A stretch of 64,000 nt of DNA from Pedobacter deserti (GTDB taxonomy: Bacteria; Bacteroidota; Bacteroidia; Sphingobacteriales; Sphingobacteriaceae), in contig NZ_JAFMZQ010000001.1 of NCBI RefSeq assembly GCF_024436415.1, forward strand, positions 2,542,001 to 2,606,000. The letters are read 5' to 3'. A program made the translations under genes and the position numbers. The notes beneath the pieces are model-generated. The model was not told where the DNA came from, ran no database searches, and worked only from the letters and a program-made list of their open reading frames with translations. This document shows positions 8,635-17,116 of the stretch, piece by piece (the first letter of the stretch is position 1; each line of letters begins with the position of its first letter).

Positions 8635-9014
8635 ATGCAAGCCTGTAAGCCGGGTTCTGTAGTTCATCCTTTTCAGAGATAAACTTTCTGCCATTTATCC
8701 AGGATAAATGTTGCCATTTACCTCAAACGACCTACCCACTAACATCGGACGGGCAGCCCTACTGCGTTAGCCTATTTGGTCTTTCAACTCCCGGGGTTTA
8801 CCGTAACCTCTGGTCGCCCAAAAGCACCGTGAGCCCTTACCTCACGTTTTCAACCTTACCTGTGCCTTACGGCCATCGGCGGTGTATTTTCTGCGGCACT
8901 TTCCATAATTCAGGTCTTCATTCCCAAACCTCTTCCCGTTAGGAAGCGGGATGCCCTTTGTTGCCCGGACTTTCCTCTTTTCCGTTACCGGAACAGCGAC
9001 AGAACGGCTTGCAT
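8635..9014 (-). ncRNA. rnpB: RNase P RNA
   Basis: The catalytic RNA of ribonuclease P, which matures the 5' ends of tRNAs. On the minus strand the 5' segment contains the universal GAGGAAAGTCCGGGC core (P4 5' strand) and the 3' segment contains the typical ACAGAACCCGGCTTA. The ends pair as P1: AUGCAAGCC (9014-9006) with GGCUUGCAU (8643-8635). A T-run follows P1 directly, acting as terminator. Internal matches include the AGGGUGCAA-like region and a GTGGGTAGG/CR-V-like segment. Length of about 380 nt is typical. A TATCTTTG box at 9027-9020 lies about 6 nt before the 5' end. Confidence 0.97.
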
Positions 9015-9019
9015 CGCGG

Positions 9020-9027
9020 CAAAGATA
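9020..9027 (-). promoter_or_regulatory. -7 box of rnpB
   Basis: On the minus strand this reads TATCTTTG, a perfect TAnnTTTG. It ends 6 nt before the structurally defined 5' end of rnpB, so it calibrates the box-to-start distance in this genome. Confidence 0.65.
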
Positions 9028-9061
9028 AGAAGTAATTTATCACATATCTGCCCGAAGCCAT

Positions 9062-9069
9062 TATATTTG
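9062..9069 (+). promoter_or_regulatory. Candidate -7 box for the WYL regulator
   Basis: TATATTTG fits TAnnTTTG and lies 17 bp before the start codon at 9087, predicting a leader of about 12 nt. Confidence 0.4.
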
Positions 9070-9086
9070 ACTAAAAGAACATCATC

Positions 9087-10082
9087 ATGGACGACAGCCC
9101 CAAACGTTTCGACAGAATAGTGGCCATTCTGATCCAGTTACAGTCGAAAAAGATTGTGCGGGCCCAGGACCTGGCCGATCGCTTCGAAGTAAGCCTCAGA
9201 ACCATTTACCGGGATATCAGGACATTGGAGGCTTCGGGTGTGCCCATATACAGCGAGGCAGGAATTGGCTATTCTTTGCTTGAAGGCTATCGCCTGCCGC
9301 CCGTGATGTTTACCCGTGAGGAGGCCGGCAGCTTTATTGCAGCCGAAAAACTCATGCAAAAATTTACGGATAAAGAACTTGGAAAGCACTATGCTTCTGC
9401 TGCGTTTAAATTGAAGGCTGTATTAAGAAGCACAGATAAAGAGTGGATCTCCAATATTGAATCCAACGTGCTGATGCAGCCCGCCGAAAGGCTTTTCCAT
9501 GAGCAGGCGCCAAACTCGCTCTCAATATTGTTTAAAGCCATCGCCGAAAAAACACAGGTATACCTTCTTTATATGCCGGCTGAAGCAGCGGAGCCCATGG
9601 AAAGAGTTGTTGAACCGGTCGGCATTTTTCATGAAAATAACAATTGGTACACTTTCGCGTATTGTCATCTCCGGAATGATTACCGGCAGTTCAGGGCCGA
9701 CCGCATACATTCCATTCGCGTTACCGATAGGCCGTTTACCTTGCAGCATCAACCCTTAGAGGTTTACCTGCAAAACGATAAAGAAAAGATCCCGACAACC
9801 CGTGTCAGGATCCTGGTAGATAAAAAGATCGCCAAACATCTGGAACACGAGAAAAAATACCATGGTTTTGTGTCGGAAAAGTTGACAGGCGATCAGATTG
9901 AAATGACCTTTTTGACACATCACATAGAAAATGGATTTTCACGCTGGTTTATGATGTTCGGCGATTGTGCTAAAATACTGGAACCGGAAAGTTTAAAGGA
10001 CAGCGTTTTGGAACTGATGGAAAAAATATATGCCAAAATAAATCCGCTGGCCTCCATAAATAACTATCTTTCCCAAAAGTAG
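9087..10082 (+). CDS. YafY/DeoR-like transcriptional regulator with WYL domain
   Basis: A 331-residue DNA-binding regulator. Residues about 8-60 form an HTH_11-type winged helix (LADRFEVSLRTIYRDIRTLE), and residues about 145-320 contain the WYL ligand-binding domain followed by the C-terminal extension. The WYL tripeptide region reads NNWYTFAYC. Such proteins sense nucleotides or other small ligands and often repress a neighbouring gene. Its 3' end overlaps the convergent DinB-family gene by 19 bp; YafY-type regulators beside DinB proteins are a recurring Bacteroidota pair. The ligand is unknown. Confidence 0.9.
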   Translation: MDDSPKRFDRIVAILIQLQSKKIVRAQDLADRFEVSLRTIYRDIRTLEASGVPIYSEAGIGYSLLEGYRLPPVMFTREEAGSFIAAEKLMQKFTDKELGKHYASAAFKLKAVLRSTDKEWISNIESNVLMQPAERLFHEQAPNSLSILFKAIAEKTQVYLLYMPAEAAEPMERVVEPVGIFHENNNWYTFAYCHLRNDYRQFRADRIHSIRVTDRPFTLQHQPLEVYLQNDKEKIPTTRVRILVDKKIAKHLEHEKKYHGFVSEKLTGDQIEMTFLTHHIENGFSRWFMMFGDCAKILEPESLKDSVLELMEKIYAKINPLASINNYLSQK

Positions 10083-10561
10083 GGGGGCTCTATGCCCAGT
10101 GCCCGCAAATAAACATAGCCCTGACCGCGGTGATGAATCTCGTTATCGATGAAATACAAGATGTTCTGAATAATCGGAAATTCATACTGACCGAACAGAT
10201 TGAAGGTTTCGTTAAAGTCTTCAGGCTTTAATTGCGCCCAGTATTTATTGATTTCTTCAGTTGCCTCATCCCATTTGTCGAGGAACTGGGCTTTTGTGGT
10301 CAGTTCTTCCGTATGTTCCTGATATGGCTCAACCTGACGGTTTACAATCCCTTTCATCGCCGGGGCGCCGATAGCCAATAACTCAGAAGCAAGCTGAGAG
10401 AAGGTTCTCATCCCTCCAACGGAAAATGTAAAAAAATCCTTTTCTGGAAATGCTTCAATCACCCGGCGGGTAAGGCCTCTGTGTCCTTGCCAATGTCTCA
10501 ACAGATCTGATGAACTGATAATCTGTGCCTGTGTGCTGTTTGCTTCTACTGTGTTGTTCAT
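10064..10561 (-). CDS. DinB-family protein
   Basis: A 165-residue four-helix-bundle protein of the DinB/DUF664 type, a group of metal-binding proteins that includes thiol-dependent transferases. Candidate metal ligands are His23/His27 in LRHWQGHRG and the His pair in NEIHHRGQ near residue 143. The spacing of an N-terminal His and a late HHRGQ motif is characteristic. It overlaps the convergent WYL regulator by 19 bp. The substrate is not predictable. Confidence 0.85.
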   Translation of the reverse strand: MNNTVEANSTQAQIISSSDLLRHWQGHRGLTRRVIEAFPEKDFFTFSVGGMRTFSQLASELLAIGAPAMKGIVNRQVEPYQEHTEELTTKAQFLDKWDEATEEINKYWAQLKPEDFNETFNLFGQYEFPIIQNILYFIDNEIHHRGQGYVYLRALGIEPPYFWER

Positions 10562-10630
10562 AATGTTATGTTTTTAAGTTCTACACAGCAAAGAAAAAAA
10601 GGGCGGGTGACAACAGTTTGTCAGCAGGAT

Positions 10631-10846
10631 TCAGGAATTCTCATTATTTTCATTAATAATTTCCAGCAGGCGGTTTAAGCGGTGTCTGACTGCGTCTCGC
10701 TGACGCTCGGTCCCCAAATGTCTCAACAAATTAAGTTGTGCATCGAGGAAGAAACGTACATCAGGCACATAGCTTCCGGGAAACAACTCTACTTCCTTTG
10801 GCAAATCTATTCCGTGGAAAGCCGCCTCATATTCATCTGCGTTCAT
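10631..10846 (-). CDS. Small hypothetical protein (DUF6965-like)
   Basis: A 71-residue acidic protein without signal or membrane segment. It opens with MNADEYEAAFHGIDLPKE, then a VPDVRFFLDAQLNLLRH segment and a helical tail ending in poly-Asn/Glu. The pattern of an N-terminal GIDLPKE-type motif followed by an 'xDVxxFLxxxLxLL' helix resembles the short DUF6965 proteins of Bacteroidota; that match is from memory and tentative. It is on the same strand as the downstream DinB gene (69 bp away) and the upstream protease gene (24 bp away), so it may be co-transcribed with them. Confidence 0.6.
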   Translation of the reverse strand: MNADEYEAAFHGIDLPKEVELFPGSYVPDVRFFLDAQLNLLRHLGTERQRDAVRHRLNRLLEIINENNENS

Positions 10847-10870
10847 GCTTCAAAATTAAAAAAAGGATCA

Positions 10871-12526
10871 TTATATCCCGATGAATGATTTAACTATTGC
10901 CAGGGGTACCGCAAGCGAAGCAGTCCTGCTGAACCGCGCGATATTGATGCCCTGCAAGTTACCTTCGCGATCCAGGACCGGACCTCCGCATTCCTCAGGT
11001 CTTAGCGCAGCATCATGTATAAAAACCCCTTTGAACCCGTCGGGCCTGCGACTTTTTCCACCAGCAAAGTGCTCGGCCGGATGATCGCTCATAGCCGGCG
11101 TTGAGGTGAGACCTACCTTTACATGAAAAGGTACACCTTCGCGCATCCCATCTATGCTGATGGTATCACCAGCATTGTATTTCATAAGTTCAGCCCCGTA
11201 ATGCGGAGGCAAGCTCACTGTAACGCCGTTTATTTGCGTGATATGGTCTTTCAGCTTCAGCACTTTAGCTGCCGGACTGGACGGCCCGAAACGGGTAATG
11301 GTGATTTTCTCTTCTATGAAAGTTGCGCCTGCGCCGAAATAGCCAACGCTGTACTTTCGGGGTAAATGGATACCGGAAGCGCTTATTACACTCATTTTGG
11401 CAGGTGCCGAAGGAATCGGACTGAGGAGAAAACGACCTGTATCTTTCGTACTTAAGGAGTCCGTTTCTTTCCGGCTATCCAGCTTAAAAGCTGCTTTCAT
11501 CTTAGACTTCGCCTGCAACAAAACCAGATCATTATCCGGATCTCTCTTCAAAACCCTCAATCCTTTGTCGCCCTTACCATTCCCCATCAACTCGGGCGCA
11601 TCACCCACTTCGGAACTTTTGCTCACGATAACAGTCTTCCCTTTATAATTGAAGACCGTGCCCAAAACGTATCTTTCGGAACCATTAACAGCACTTCTAA
11701 TACGTATCACACGCTCGCCGGCACGCCTGTCAACATGTTGTAATTCAGTTGGAAGCGTTTCAAGATATGGCAATGTCAGAATGTTTCCCTGTTCCGGGTC
11801 TTTGCCCACTTCATCCTGCTGAGCCGGAAACTGCTTGTAGCTTTCGCGCTTCAGCAGGGCCGACCAATACTGCCTGTATTTGTCTACCGGCACCTCAAAG
11901 TTCACATCTTCAGGCATGGCTATCCTGCTGTGGAGCGCAATTACCCGCCCCATGTAGTCAAACAGACCCCCGCCCGAATCACCCGGTTCCATCTTGCATG
12001 TAGATACCACGAAACCCCATTCGTCTGCCGGATTGGTAATGCGGCCAAACCTGACTGTAGGCGCTAACAAGTTTAGGGTTTCCGGATAGGATATGCTGAT
12101 GCAGGGTTCGTTGCGCTTCAGACTGTACGACCAGCCCATCTCGGCATACGGCCAGTCTCCCGGCTGCAGCAATTTCATTAAACCCATATCTGGAAGTCCC
12201 TGACGTTCCTGATCTGTAATCTCACCAAGGGCTGCAGCTATTGTTTCCCTGCCGTCAGTAAAACGGACCTTATAGGTGTTGCCGGGAACTATTGCATGTG
12301 CCACCGTCAGGATATAACCATCTTTCACCGATACAGCACTGAACTGCGAGCTGTTCTGCTGCTTTTTAACGGTATCGAAACCATAGCAGCGCACGCTCGC
12401 TGCATATGCTTTTTTTATCGCGGTTGTTGTTATGTCTTCAAGCTTTTTCAGGTCTGCCGACTGGGCAAACGCAACGTTTAACACCAGTGAAAGAAGTGCC
12501 AGCGCACAAAAATATTTTCTCATCAT
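10871..12526 (-). CDS. Tandem trypsin-like serine protease with PDZ domain; second protease domain degenerate
   Basis: A 551-residue exported protein (signal peptide residues 1-22). The first trypsin-like domain (about 40-225) has a complete triad: His77 (TVAHAI), Asp113 (LPDMGLM) and Ser184 (PGDSGGG). A second trypsin-like domain (about 280-550) contains Ser/Lys (IVSKSS) where His is expected, Asp333 (DNDLVLL), and Cys513 in ECGGPV where the nucleophilic Ser should be. A PDZ-like segment (about 390-470) is inserted between them. It therefore looks like one active and one non-catalytic unit. Two ATGs are possible (12526 and 12523); a -7 box at 12529-12536 favours the second. Confidence 0.85.
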   Translation of the reverse strand: MMRKYFCALALLSLVLNVAFAQSADLKKLEDITTTAIKKAYAASVRCYGFDTVKKQQNSSQFSAVSVKDGYILTVAHAIVPGNTYKVRFTDGRETIAAALGEITDQERQGLPDMGLMKLLQPGDWPYAEMGWSYSLKRNEPCISISYPETLNLLAPTVRFGRITNPADEWGFVVSTCKMEPGDSGGGLFDYMGRVIALHSRIAMPEDVNFEVPVDKYRQYWSALLKRESYKQFPAQQDEVGKDPEQGNILTLPYLETLPTELQHVDRRAGERVIRIRSAVNGSERYVLGTVFNYKGKTVIVSKSSEVGDAPELMGNGKGDKGLRVLKRDPDNDLVLLQAKSKMKAAFKLDSRKETDSLSTKDTGRFLLSPIPSAPAKMSVISASGIHLPRKYSVGYFGAGATFIEEKITITRFGPSSPAAKVLKLKDHITQINGVTVSLPPHYGAELMKYNAGDTISIDGMREGVPFHVKVGLTSTPAMSDHPAEHFAGGKSRRPDGFKGVFIHDAALRPEECGGPVLDREGNLQGINIARFSRTASLAVPLAIVKSFIGI

Positions 12527-12528
12527 TG

Positions 12529-12536
12529 CAAAAGTA
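12529..12536 (-). promoter_or_regulatory. Candidate -7 box overlapping the start of the protease gene
   Basis: The minus strand reads TACTTTTG, only 2 nt before the first ATG. Using the rnpB distance of about 6 nt, transcription would begin at the second ATG (12523), implying a leaderless message. Confidence 0.4.
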
Positions 12537-12656
12537 ACATATTCGGTAGTCCGCCGGCGAATAACAAATTAACAGTTTTACATTTTTGTGCAGTATCTTC
12601 AACTAAAAACAGGCATCTTTATAACGTAAACGTCGCAAAAGCCGGCGTATTTTAAT

Positions 12657-13871
12657 ATGGTAAACACTCAATATAGTCAAGTATTAGACCTGCTCCGCCT
12701 GCACGTCATCAGACTCTTTCAGTCGCATAACGATCTTCGTCTTGTATACCACAATCTTAGTCACACCGAACAGGTTGTAGAAAACGCTCAGCGCATTGTA
12801 GCGCACTATAACCTCGACGACAAGGACAGGTTTATTGTATTGTCGGCCTGCTGGTTCCACGATCTCGGGTATCTGTTTAATAGGAAGGACCACGAAGCCA
12901 GTGGGGCCGAAATGGCTAGAGACTTCCTGACTGCGAATCAGGTCGATACCGATACCGTTGCACAAGTGCAGGGCTGTATTATGGCGACAAAAATGCCTCA
13001 GGAGCCGCAAAACCTCCTGCAGGAAATCGTGTGCGATGCCGACCTGTTCCATCTAGGAGGTCCTGACTTCAAGGTAAGGAACAAGCTCATGCGGAAAGAA
13101 GCTGAGGCATGCTCGGGAAGCCGTATAGATCGGGCCGAATGGAAAAATAAAACCATTTCATTGTTTAAGGCGCACACCTACCATACAGAATTTTGCCGTA
13201 AACTGTTGAACGAGGGCAAAAGAGCCAACCTTGCTGAACTGGAAAACGGCGCAGTCAAAGCAGGGGGGGATTTGTCGCAATTGCTGCCATGGAATGCAGA
13301 GGATAATTCGTCTAAAGGTGACAAAAAAAATAAAAGCGATAAACCAGAGCGTGGCATAGAAACCATGTTCAGGATCACTTCGGCAAACCATCAGCGATTA
13401 AGTGATATGGCCGATAACAAAGCCCATATCATGATTTCGACAAACTCGATCATTTTATCCGTTATACTTAGTTTGCTACTTCGGAAGTTGGAGGACAATC
13501 CACACCTGATCATCCCTACATTGCTCTTGCTCATTATATGCGTGGTTACCATGGTATTCTCCATACTTGCTACACGTCCGTCTATTCCGGAGGGTGTATT
13601 TACAAATGAGGACATCAGGGCGAAACGCGTAAACCTGCTTTTTTTCGGGAACTTCTACCGGATGAGTCTGCCGGATTATGAAGAAGGAATGATTAAAATG
13701 ATGGGCGACAGGGACTTTCTTTATGGTAGCCTGATTCGTGACGTCTATGCTCAAGGTGTCGTCCTGGGGCGCAAATACCGTTTACTACGCGTCGCATATA
13801 ACGTGTTTATGTTTGGCATAGTGGCTGCCGTGCTCGCATTCATTACAGCGGCCTATTTAGTCGCAATTTAG
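12657..13871 (+). CDS. HD-domain phosphohydrolase fused to a Pycsar-effector-type (PycTM) membrane domain
   Basis: A 404-residue protein. The N-terminal HD domain (about residues 8-185) carries metal ligands in YHNLSH (His32, His36), the His68-Asp69 doublet (CWFHDLGY) and a later Asp in VCDADLF. After a charged linker, residues about 240-404 form the PycTM/DUF5706 region: a helix (ANHQRLSDMADNKAHIMI), a pair of membrane segments (ILSVILSLLL and IPTLLLLIICVVTMVFSIL), a cytoplasmic stretch with FYRMSLPDYEEGM, and a final membrane segment (VFMFGIVAAVLAFITAAYL). PycTM domains are known as cyclic-nucleotide-triggered effectors in Pycsar phage defence; here no PycC cyclase is adjacent. It heads a tight four-gene operon. 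Confidence 0.85.
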   Translation: MVNTQYSQVLDLLRLHVIRLFQSHNDLRLVYHNLSHTEQVVENAQRIVAHYNLDDKDRFIVLSACWFHDLGYLFNRKDHEASGAEMARDFLTANQVDTDTVAQVQGCIMATKMPQEPQNLLQEIVCDADLFHLGGPDFKVRNKLMRKEAEACSGSRIDRAEWKNKTISLFKAHTYHTEFCRKLLNEGKRANLAELENGAVKAGGDLSQLLPWNAEDNSSKGDKKNKSDKPERGIETMFRITSANHQRLSDMADNKAHIMISTNSIILSVILSLLLRKLEDNPHLIIPTLLLLIICVVTMVFSILATRPSIPEGVFTNEDIRAKRVNLLFFGNFYRMSLPDYEEGMIKMMGDRDFLYGSLIRDVYAQGVVLGRKYRLLRVAYNVFMFGIVAAVLAFITAAYLVAI

Positions 13872-13872
13872 C

Positions 13873-14736
13873 ATGAGAAGAATCGAAACGCTGATCCTAT
13901 TCTCAGTCATAGCGCCGCTGGTTTTCGTTGCAGCATGCGCCCGCCCTAAGACTACATCGCCTGGCAGCTATGATCTCACCAAGCCGGAAAAGTTCAAGAT
14001 GCCATCAAGTCTGCTTGAAATATCCGGCATTGCACTCTATAATGGCAGGGCAGACACCATCTACAGTATACAAGACGAAGAAGGGAAACTCTTCAGACAG
14101 GCCTGGGGAATCAAAAAGCAGCAAAACACCAAGTTTGCCAAGAACGGCGATTTTGAGGATATAGGCATGCTAGGTGAGCGGATATTTGTGCTTAAAAGCA
14201 ATGGAAGGTTTTACTCCTTCCTGCGTTCAGAAGCGCAGAAGAAAGTTGCAGAAAACGTCAAAGAATACCGCACACTACTTCCGAAAGGTGAGTACGAGAG
14301 CCTGTTTGCCGATTCGGCAACAAATAAGTTATACGTTCTATGTAAAAGTTGTACTAAAGACAAAAAGACGAAGCGCGTGAGCGGCTACATCTTCAATTAT
14401 CTGGAGCAGGCCGACTCCCTTTATCTCGATGATGAGTTCAGTATTGATCTGGAGCAACTCAAAAAGATAAATGTGAAATTACGTGGTCGTCCGTCGCCCT
14501 CGGCAATGGCGAAAAAACCTGACACCGGGGAATGGTATATTTTGCTGTCGGCCAACAAGCTGCTGATTGTAACCGGACAGGACTGGTCGGTCAAAGAGGC
14601 CCACCGACTAAATTCATCGGTTTTCAATCAGCCCGAAGGCATTGCGTTCGACAAGGATATGAACTTATACATCTCGAATGAGGGCGATGAGATCACAGAC
14701 GGCAACATTTTAAAATTTACTAACTTTGCCAGGTAA
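13873..14736 (+). CDS. SdiA-regulated-type beta-propeller lipoprotein
   Basis: A 287-residue lipoprotein (signal peptide, lipobox FVAAC with Cys22). The rest matches the SdiA-regulated/phytase-like propeller pattern: 'SSLLEISGIAL...TIYSIQDEEGKLF', 'GDFEDIGML', and a C-terminal 'NQPEGIAFDKDMNLYISNEGD'. These proteins are predicted periplasmic or outer-membrane calcium-binding propellers of unknown role. The gene starts 1 nt after the HD-PycTM stop and is followed after 8 nt by the GAF protein, so the four genes are almost certainly one transcript. Confidence 0.8.
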   Translation: MRRIETLILFSVIAPLVFVAACARPKTTSPGSYDLTKPEKFKMPSSLLEISGIALYNGRADTIYSIQDEEGKLFRQAWGIKKQQNTKFAKNGDFEDIGMLGERIFVLKSNGRFYSFLRSEAQKKVAENVKEYRTLLPKGEYESLFADSATNKLYVLCKSCTKDKKTKRVSGYIFNYLEQADSLYLDDEFSIDLEQLKKINVKLRGRPSPSAMAKKPDTGEWYILLSANKLLIVTGQDWSVKEAHRLNSSVFNQPEGIAFDKDMNLYISNEGDEITDGNILKFTNFAR

Positions 14737-14744
14737 AGAACGCC

Positions 14745-17114
14745 ATGCAAGCTATCACGTTAAACCTCAACACACATACTGAACCGACCAGCGGAAACAA
14801 TCTGCTGGGTGCAGAAATACACCTGTCCTTATATCCCTTTATCCGATATGTAGAGGCGAGGGTTGAGGTTGAAAAAACGGCAAAAGTCAACTTTTACAAG
14901 TACATCTTAGAACAGTTCGAGAAATTCCCCGAACTGCGGCGGCCAATTGCTGCCGACCAGGCTGCAAAGTATGCGCCGCTTTTTGAACTGATCCACACTT
15001 CTTTATCGCCTATCCTAAATGATGAACAGAATCAGTGCTGGGCTATCGGTACCCCGCTGACTGGGCTGTTCCATTACGGAACGGATGCCTTTTACAGCGT
15101 GTTTATGGAGCCAAACCGCTGTAACCTGAAACACGACCTTACGCTGCCACCAAAAAAGGAAATGGAAGCGGAACTGCTGTCATCATTTTACAACCTCGTC
15201 ATGGAGAAATACTATAATTTCTCTTTAACGAATACACAATCCTCTATTCATTCTATTATTGATCCGGAAACACACTTACTCAAGTACTACCGTTTGGACG
15301 TAGACACCCGGTTTTTAGATATAAGCACCGAGGCAAAACTTCCGGAGTATAATCTGAAGGATGTTAAAGACGATATTAAGGACGAGCGAAATATCCTTAA
15401 AATTCTTACAAAGCTCATTCCGCCTCAGTTGTTTAAGATTGAGGGCATATCTATCGTAAGCTTAACGGACGTCACCGCAGAGTACATTCTTGAATCAGTT
15501 AAAAACCTGATTATTGCGCACAACGAGTCGCGCAAAGCGGAGCATAGCGAAGCCATTAACGTTGCGCTCAAGGCGCTGGTGGGTACAGATCAGGCCGATT
15601 TTGGTATGCTGCCCTATCTGCAGCTGAACAAAAAACTCATGATCAACGAGCATTCTGGTTTCAAGAGCATCGTTGTACAGCTGGCGCGCGAGCGCGAACT
15701 GGATGAAAAAGAGGTCCACCGCCTTATTGAAGATTACCTGAAGCAACCGCGCACGCTCATATTTCCTGAAATTACAAAGGAAGAACAGGAAAACTATCCC
15801 TTGCTGCAGCTCCTGGGCGAAGAGGGCATCAAATCCTATGCACTGTTCCCCTTATATTACAATGCCAAACTGGTAGGCTGTCTTGAGTTCTATACGCGCG
15901 AACGAAAAGTATTTAACGGTCACACGCTGACTAAGATCGAGCGGGCCTTTCCGTTGCTTGCTCAGCTGTTTCACAACATCATAACCGATTTCAATAACGA
16001 GATCCAGGATATTATTACCGACAAGTTTACGGCACTCCAGCCGGCGATACAATGGCGGTTCAATGAAGCTGCCTATCACTACATGCAGTCCGGAGCCCGC
16101 GAGCGTAATTTGCCGGTTGAGTCCATATTTTTCCGTGATGTGTATCCCTTCTACGGTGCTATAGATATTCGTAATTCCAGCATTCAGCGTAATGCGGCCA
16201 TCCGAAAAGATCTTACCCTGCAGTTCGAACTGCTCGACAAAACGCTCCGAAAGATTGGGAAAACAGTTGCGCTTTGCGATCACGATCTGCCGCAATCCGA
16301 CTGTATATGGGACTACAGGCAAGTCGACGAGCTATCCGATAGGGAGATCCTGAAAACCGAAGACTACCTGCAGCGACAAATACCTGCAGCCCTCCGGCAG
16401 CTAAGTGCTGAGCATCCGCAGCTTAAGGGGGTGGTTTCGGAGTATTTTCTGCAATCCGGCCCCGAAAGCAAAATATTTGACAACAGGGAGCGGTACGAAA
16501 AGAGCATGCAGATGATCAACCTTGCCGTTACCCGTCACCTTGACGAATTCAATGCTGAACTCCAGGCCATTTATCCGAATTATTTTGAAAAATTCAGGAC
16601 CGATGGTGTAGAATTCGACATATACCTGGGTCAGTCTATCGCCCCCGACGTGCCTTTCAGGGACGAACTTCTGGGTGCCTTCAGGCTAAGACAGCTCCGT
16701 GTGCTGGCTGAAATAGCGCAAACGACGAACAATCTTGGGCCATATTTTTCGCTTCCGCTGGAAACCACACAACTCATATTTGTTTACGACAAGCCAATTG
16801 ACGTGAGTTTCCGGATCGACGAGCAACGCTTCGATGTAGAGGGCAGTTACAATATCCGCTACCAGATGGTTAAGAAGCGAATAGATAAAGCACACATAAA
16901 GAATACAACAGAACGCTTAACCCAGCCGGGCAAAATCGCGATCGTATACTTCAACCATTCTGAGGCCCAGGAATATATGCGTTATATCAAAAAACTTCAA
17001 AAGCAAAACTTGCTGGGCGAAGAGGTTGAACGCCTGGAGATTGAAGAGCTGCAAGGCGTTGAGGGACTTAAAGCACTCAGGGTCAGCGTAAATTTGAACA
17101 ACTCAATGAAGTAA
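14745..17114 (+). CDS. Large GAF-domain protein of unknown function
   Basis: A 789-residue cytoplasmic protein with no signal peptide or membrane segment. A GAF-like region lies around residues 270-420 (for example 'SYALFPLYYNAKLVGCLEFYT'), after an N-terminal domain that I do not recognise. Around residue 474 it carries YGAIDIRNSSIQRN, which recalls the first metal motif of class III cyclases (DIRxSx), but I see no second-Asp GD motif. The C-terminal third ends with a small domain (FNHSEAQEYMRYIKKLQKQ). It lies 8 nt after the SdiA-type lipoprotein and 2 nt before the Omp85-type gene. I assign no function. Confidence 0.7.
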   Translation: MQAITLNLNTHTEPTSGNNLLGAEIHLSLYPFIRYVEARVEVEKTAKVNFYKYILEQFEKFPELRRPIAADQAAKYAPLFELIHTSLSPILNDEQNQCWAIGTPLTGLFHYGTDAFYSVFMEPNRCNLKHDLTLPPKKEMEAELLSSFYNLVMEKYYNFSLTNTQSSIHSIIDPETHLLKYYRLDVDTRFLDISTEAKLPEYNLKDVKDDIKDERNILKILTKLIPPQLFKIEGISIVSLTDVTAEYILESVKNLIIAHNESRKAEHSEAINVALKALVGTDQADFGMLPYLQLNKKLMINEHSGFKSIVVQLARERELDEKEVHRLIEDYLKQPRTLIFPEITKEEQENYPLLQLLGEEGIKSYALFPLYYNAKLVGCLEFYTRERKVFNGHTLTKIERAFPLLAQLFHNIITDFNNEIQDIITDKFTALQPAIQWRFNEAAYHYMQSGARERNLPVESIFFRDVYPFYGAIDIRNSSIQRNAAIRKDLTLQFELLDKTLRKIGKTVALCDHDLPQSDCIWDYRQVDELSDREILKTEDYLQRQIPAALRQLSAEHPQLKGVVSEYFLQSGPESKIFDNRERYEKSMQMINLAVTRHLDEFNAELQAIYPNYFEKFRTDGVEFDIYLGQSIAPDVPFRDELLGAFRLRQLRVLAEIAQTTNNLGPYFSLPLETTQLIFVYDKPIDVSFRIDEQRFDVEGSYNIRYQMVKKRIDKAHIKNTTERLTQPGKIAIVYFNHSEAQEYMRYIKKLQKQNLLGEEVERLEIEELQGVEGLKALRVSVNLNNSMK

Positions 17115-17116
17115 AT

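Noticed and set aside
14745..17114. PycC-type cyclase in the HD-PycTM operon
   Set aside because: Only a DIRNSS motif was found and no second metal Asp; calling it a cyclase would go beyond the evidence.
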